NCBI GenBank assembly: GCA_030728235.1
Contig: JANRAA010000106.1
Location: forward strand, 1-6,299
Origin: Flavobacteriales bacterium
GTDB lineage: Bacteria; Bacteroidota; Bacteroidia; Flavobacteriales_D; Sanyastnellaceae
DNA length: 6,299 bases
Direction: 5' to 3'
The notes beneath the pieces are model-generated. The model made no database searches and was not told where the DNA came from. It saw nothing but the letters and a program-made list of their open reading frames with translations. The position numbers were made by a program, and so were the translations under genes. Positions 5,302-6,299 of the stretch are shown here, piece by piece. The number at the start of each line of letters is the position of its first letter. The stretch's first letter is position 1.

Positions 5302-6299
5302 TTATCTGTTGAGGTATATGTAGCCTGTTACGGGCTCAATGGCCTTTCCTTGTTCGTCTTCACGACCTGGGTCGAAGATGTAGAAGTAGGTGCCTGTTGG
5401 AAGCAGGTTGCCTCCTATTGTTACACCAAATTGGTTGGTTCCGTCCCAATCATTTTGATAACCTCCCTCACCTGATTCGAATACTTTATTGCCCCAACGG
5501 TTCAAAATGGTCATGGTGTTGTTCGGGTAATAAATGAGTCCGTCAATTACGAAGAGATCGTTTACGCTGTCTCCGTTTGGCGAGAAGCCTTGCGGTATGG
5601 AGATGTCGCAAAGCGATGCGTCGAGGTAGTTCGGAATGCCGTCGTTGTTGCAATCGTCAGGACCAATGCCGTCGCCAGTAACGTCCCACTCTTCAGCATC
5701 TGTAAGTCCATCACCGTCTGAATCAAGGTCTTGGTAGTCAGGGATGCCGTCGCCATCGGTATCATCCGGACCAATGCCATCGCCGTTCGGGTCGTTTTCC
5801 AACTCGTCATCGATGCCATCGCCGTCTGAATCGAGGTCTTGGTAATCCGGGTCTCCATCACCATCGGTGTCAGGAACTGTGCTGGTACTAGACCCTCCGT
5901 CAATCCAACCGTCTCCGTTGGCATCTTCGAGGTTGTCGACTACACCGTCGTTGTTGGTGTCTGCATATCCGTTACCTCCCTCGTCGATGTCGTTGATGCC
6001 GTCACCATCTGAATCGAGATCGAGGATGTCTGGTGTGCCGTCGCCATCGGTATCCACCGGATTGTCGTTGGCTTCGTTGTCGTCCCATCCGTCGCCGTCT
6101 TGATCGATGAAGTTGTCAACTACCCCGTCGTCGTTCTGGTCTTCACCTCCGGCTTCTTCTATGTCGGCAATGGCGTCATTGTCGCTATCCAAATCGGTAT
6201 AGTTCGGTATGTTATCACCATCGCTATCCAACGGTTCCGATGTTCCAACTCCTTGATCCCATCCGTCGCCGTCGGCATTGTTGAAGTTGTCTACCATTC
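5302..6299 (-). CDS. Thrombospondin type 3 repeat surface protein with type B T9SS sorting domain (5' end outside window)
   Basis: The C-terminal part of a large secreted protein, probably an adhesin or other surface protein. The visible 331 residues (counted from the Met codon at 6297) fall in two parts. Residues 1-230 are acidic, calcium-binding-type TSP3 repeats with cores such as DTDGDGIPDY and DLDSDGDGI. Residues 233-331 are a gliding-motility-associated (CHU_C, type B) sorting domain: IPQGFSPNGDSVNDLF, then TILNRWGNKVFES, NDWDG, LPTGTYFYI and terminal GYIYLNR. The T9SS recognises such domains, and type B substrates are typically encoded beside SprF-like genes, as here. The Met at 6297 is not the start: it aligns with the first Val of the internal VVDN motifs, and the two preceding bases fit a Gly codon, as in the DGVVDN copies. 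Cys216 and Cys230 bracket the last repeat and may form a disulfide. The N-terminal functional domains are outside the window. Confidence 0.93.
   Translation of the reverse strand, partial: MVDNFNNADGDGWDQGVGTSEPLDSDGDNIPNYTDLDSDNDAIADIEEAGGEDQNDDGVVDNFIDQDGDGWDDNEANDNPVDTDGDGTPDILDLDSDGDGINDIDEGGNGYADTNNDGVVDNLEDANGDGWIDGGSSTSTVPDTDGDGDPDYQDLDSDGDGIDDELENDPNGDGIGPDDTDGDGIPDYQDLDSDGDGLTDAEEWDVTGDGIGPDDCNNDGIPNYLDASLCDISIPQGFSPNGDSVNDLFVIDGLIYYPNNTMTILNRWGNKVFESGEGGYQNDWDGTNQFGVTIGGNLLPTGTYFYIFDPGREDEQGKAIEPVTGYIYLNR
5653..5868 (-). repeat. Two tandem 108-bp (36-aa) TSP3 coding repeats
   Basis: Two adjacent units, 5868-5761 and 5760-5653, each encode 36 residues of the pattern TDGDGxPDYQDLDSDGDG ... 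GDGIGPDD with no gap. The DNA of the two units is clearly alike but has many scattered differences, so the duplication is not recent. The variable part of each unit (DELENDPN versus DAEEWDVT) lies between the fixed calcium-loop motifs. Confidence 0.85.
5944..6299 (-). repeat. Longer TSP3 repeat units of about 58-60 codons
   Basis: The motif VDN(F/L) followed by DGDGW or NGDGW recurs at residues 2, 60 and 120, giving units of 58 and 60 codons (6299-6124, cut by the edge, and 6123-5944). Each unit has a VDN...GDGW half and a DxDGD..P(N/D)...LDSD half, joined by a variable linker. A third unit starts at 5943 and then changes into the shorter 36-residue repeat. Confidence 0.75.

Noticed and set aside
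6295..6297. ATG at 6297 as the true start of the sorting-domain protein
   Set aside because: The Met sits within a repeat, at the place of Val in the VVDN motifs, and no signal peptide follows. The gene must continue to the right.
5653..6299. Regular repeats resembling a CRISPR array or minisatellite
   Set aside because: The periods are multiples of three, differences fall mostly within codons of TSP3 motifs, and one open frame spans them all. They are protein repeats.

Overview
The window reads as a piece of a Bacteroidota chromosome, probably from the Flavobacteriales or a related gliding or T9SS-bearing order. The main evidence is a protein ending in a type B type IX secretion (T9SS) sorting domain, followed by a PorP/SprF-family barrel and a PorE-like OmpA protein. 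A glycine-rich single-RRM protein and a six-TM SpoIIE phosphatase of a form common in this phylum add support. The assignment rests on recognised protein families, not on any search.

Layout, left to right. Positions 1-419 (minus) hold an RRM RNA-binding protein whose glycine-rich tail runs off the left edge. Positions 420-617 form a divergent intergenic region with one short palindrome and no promoter I can defend. Positions 618-2021 (plus) encode a membrane-anchored SpoIIE/PP2C-type serine phosphatase with an apparently complete metal-binding site. It converges on a leftward operon, and the operon's intrinsic terminator (2014-2051) overlaps the phosphatase stop codon. The leftward operon occupies 2085-6299. 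Read in its own direction it encodes an acidic thrombospondin-type-3 repeat protein with a type B C-terminal sorting domain (5' end outside the window), a PorP/SprF outer-membrane protein, and a periplasmic TPR / five-repeat PD40 propeller / carboxypeptidase-regulatory-like / OmpA_C protein. The gaps between these three genes are short (19 and 12 bp with the chosen starts), so co-transcription is very likely.

How the genes may work together. The three operon products form a coherent surface-display set. The repeat protein would be exported by the T9SS through its type B domain. The SprF-like barrel would receive or hold it in the outer membrane. The OmpA-domain protein could tie that barrel to peptidoglycan. 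The link between type B substrates and SprF-like partners is established for the family; the third step is inferred from domain architecture and gene order. The RRM protein and the phosphatase are separate transcription units with no evident functional link to the operon.

No tRNA, rRNA, insertion sequence, CRISPR array or phage gene is visible. No gene shows a frameshift; the two edge genes are cut only by the window boundary.
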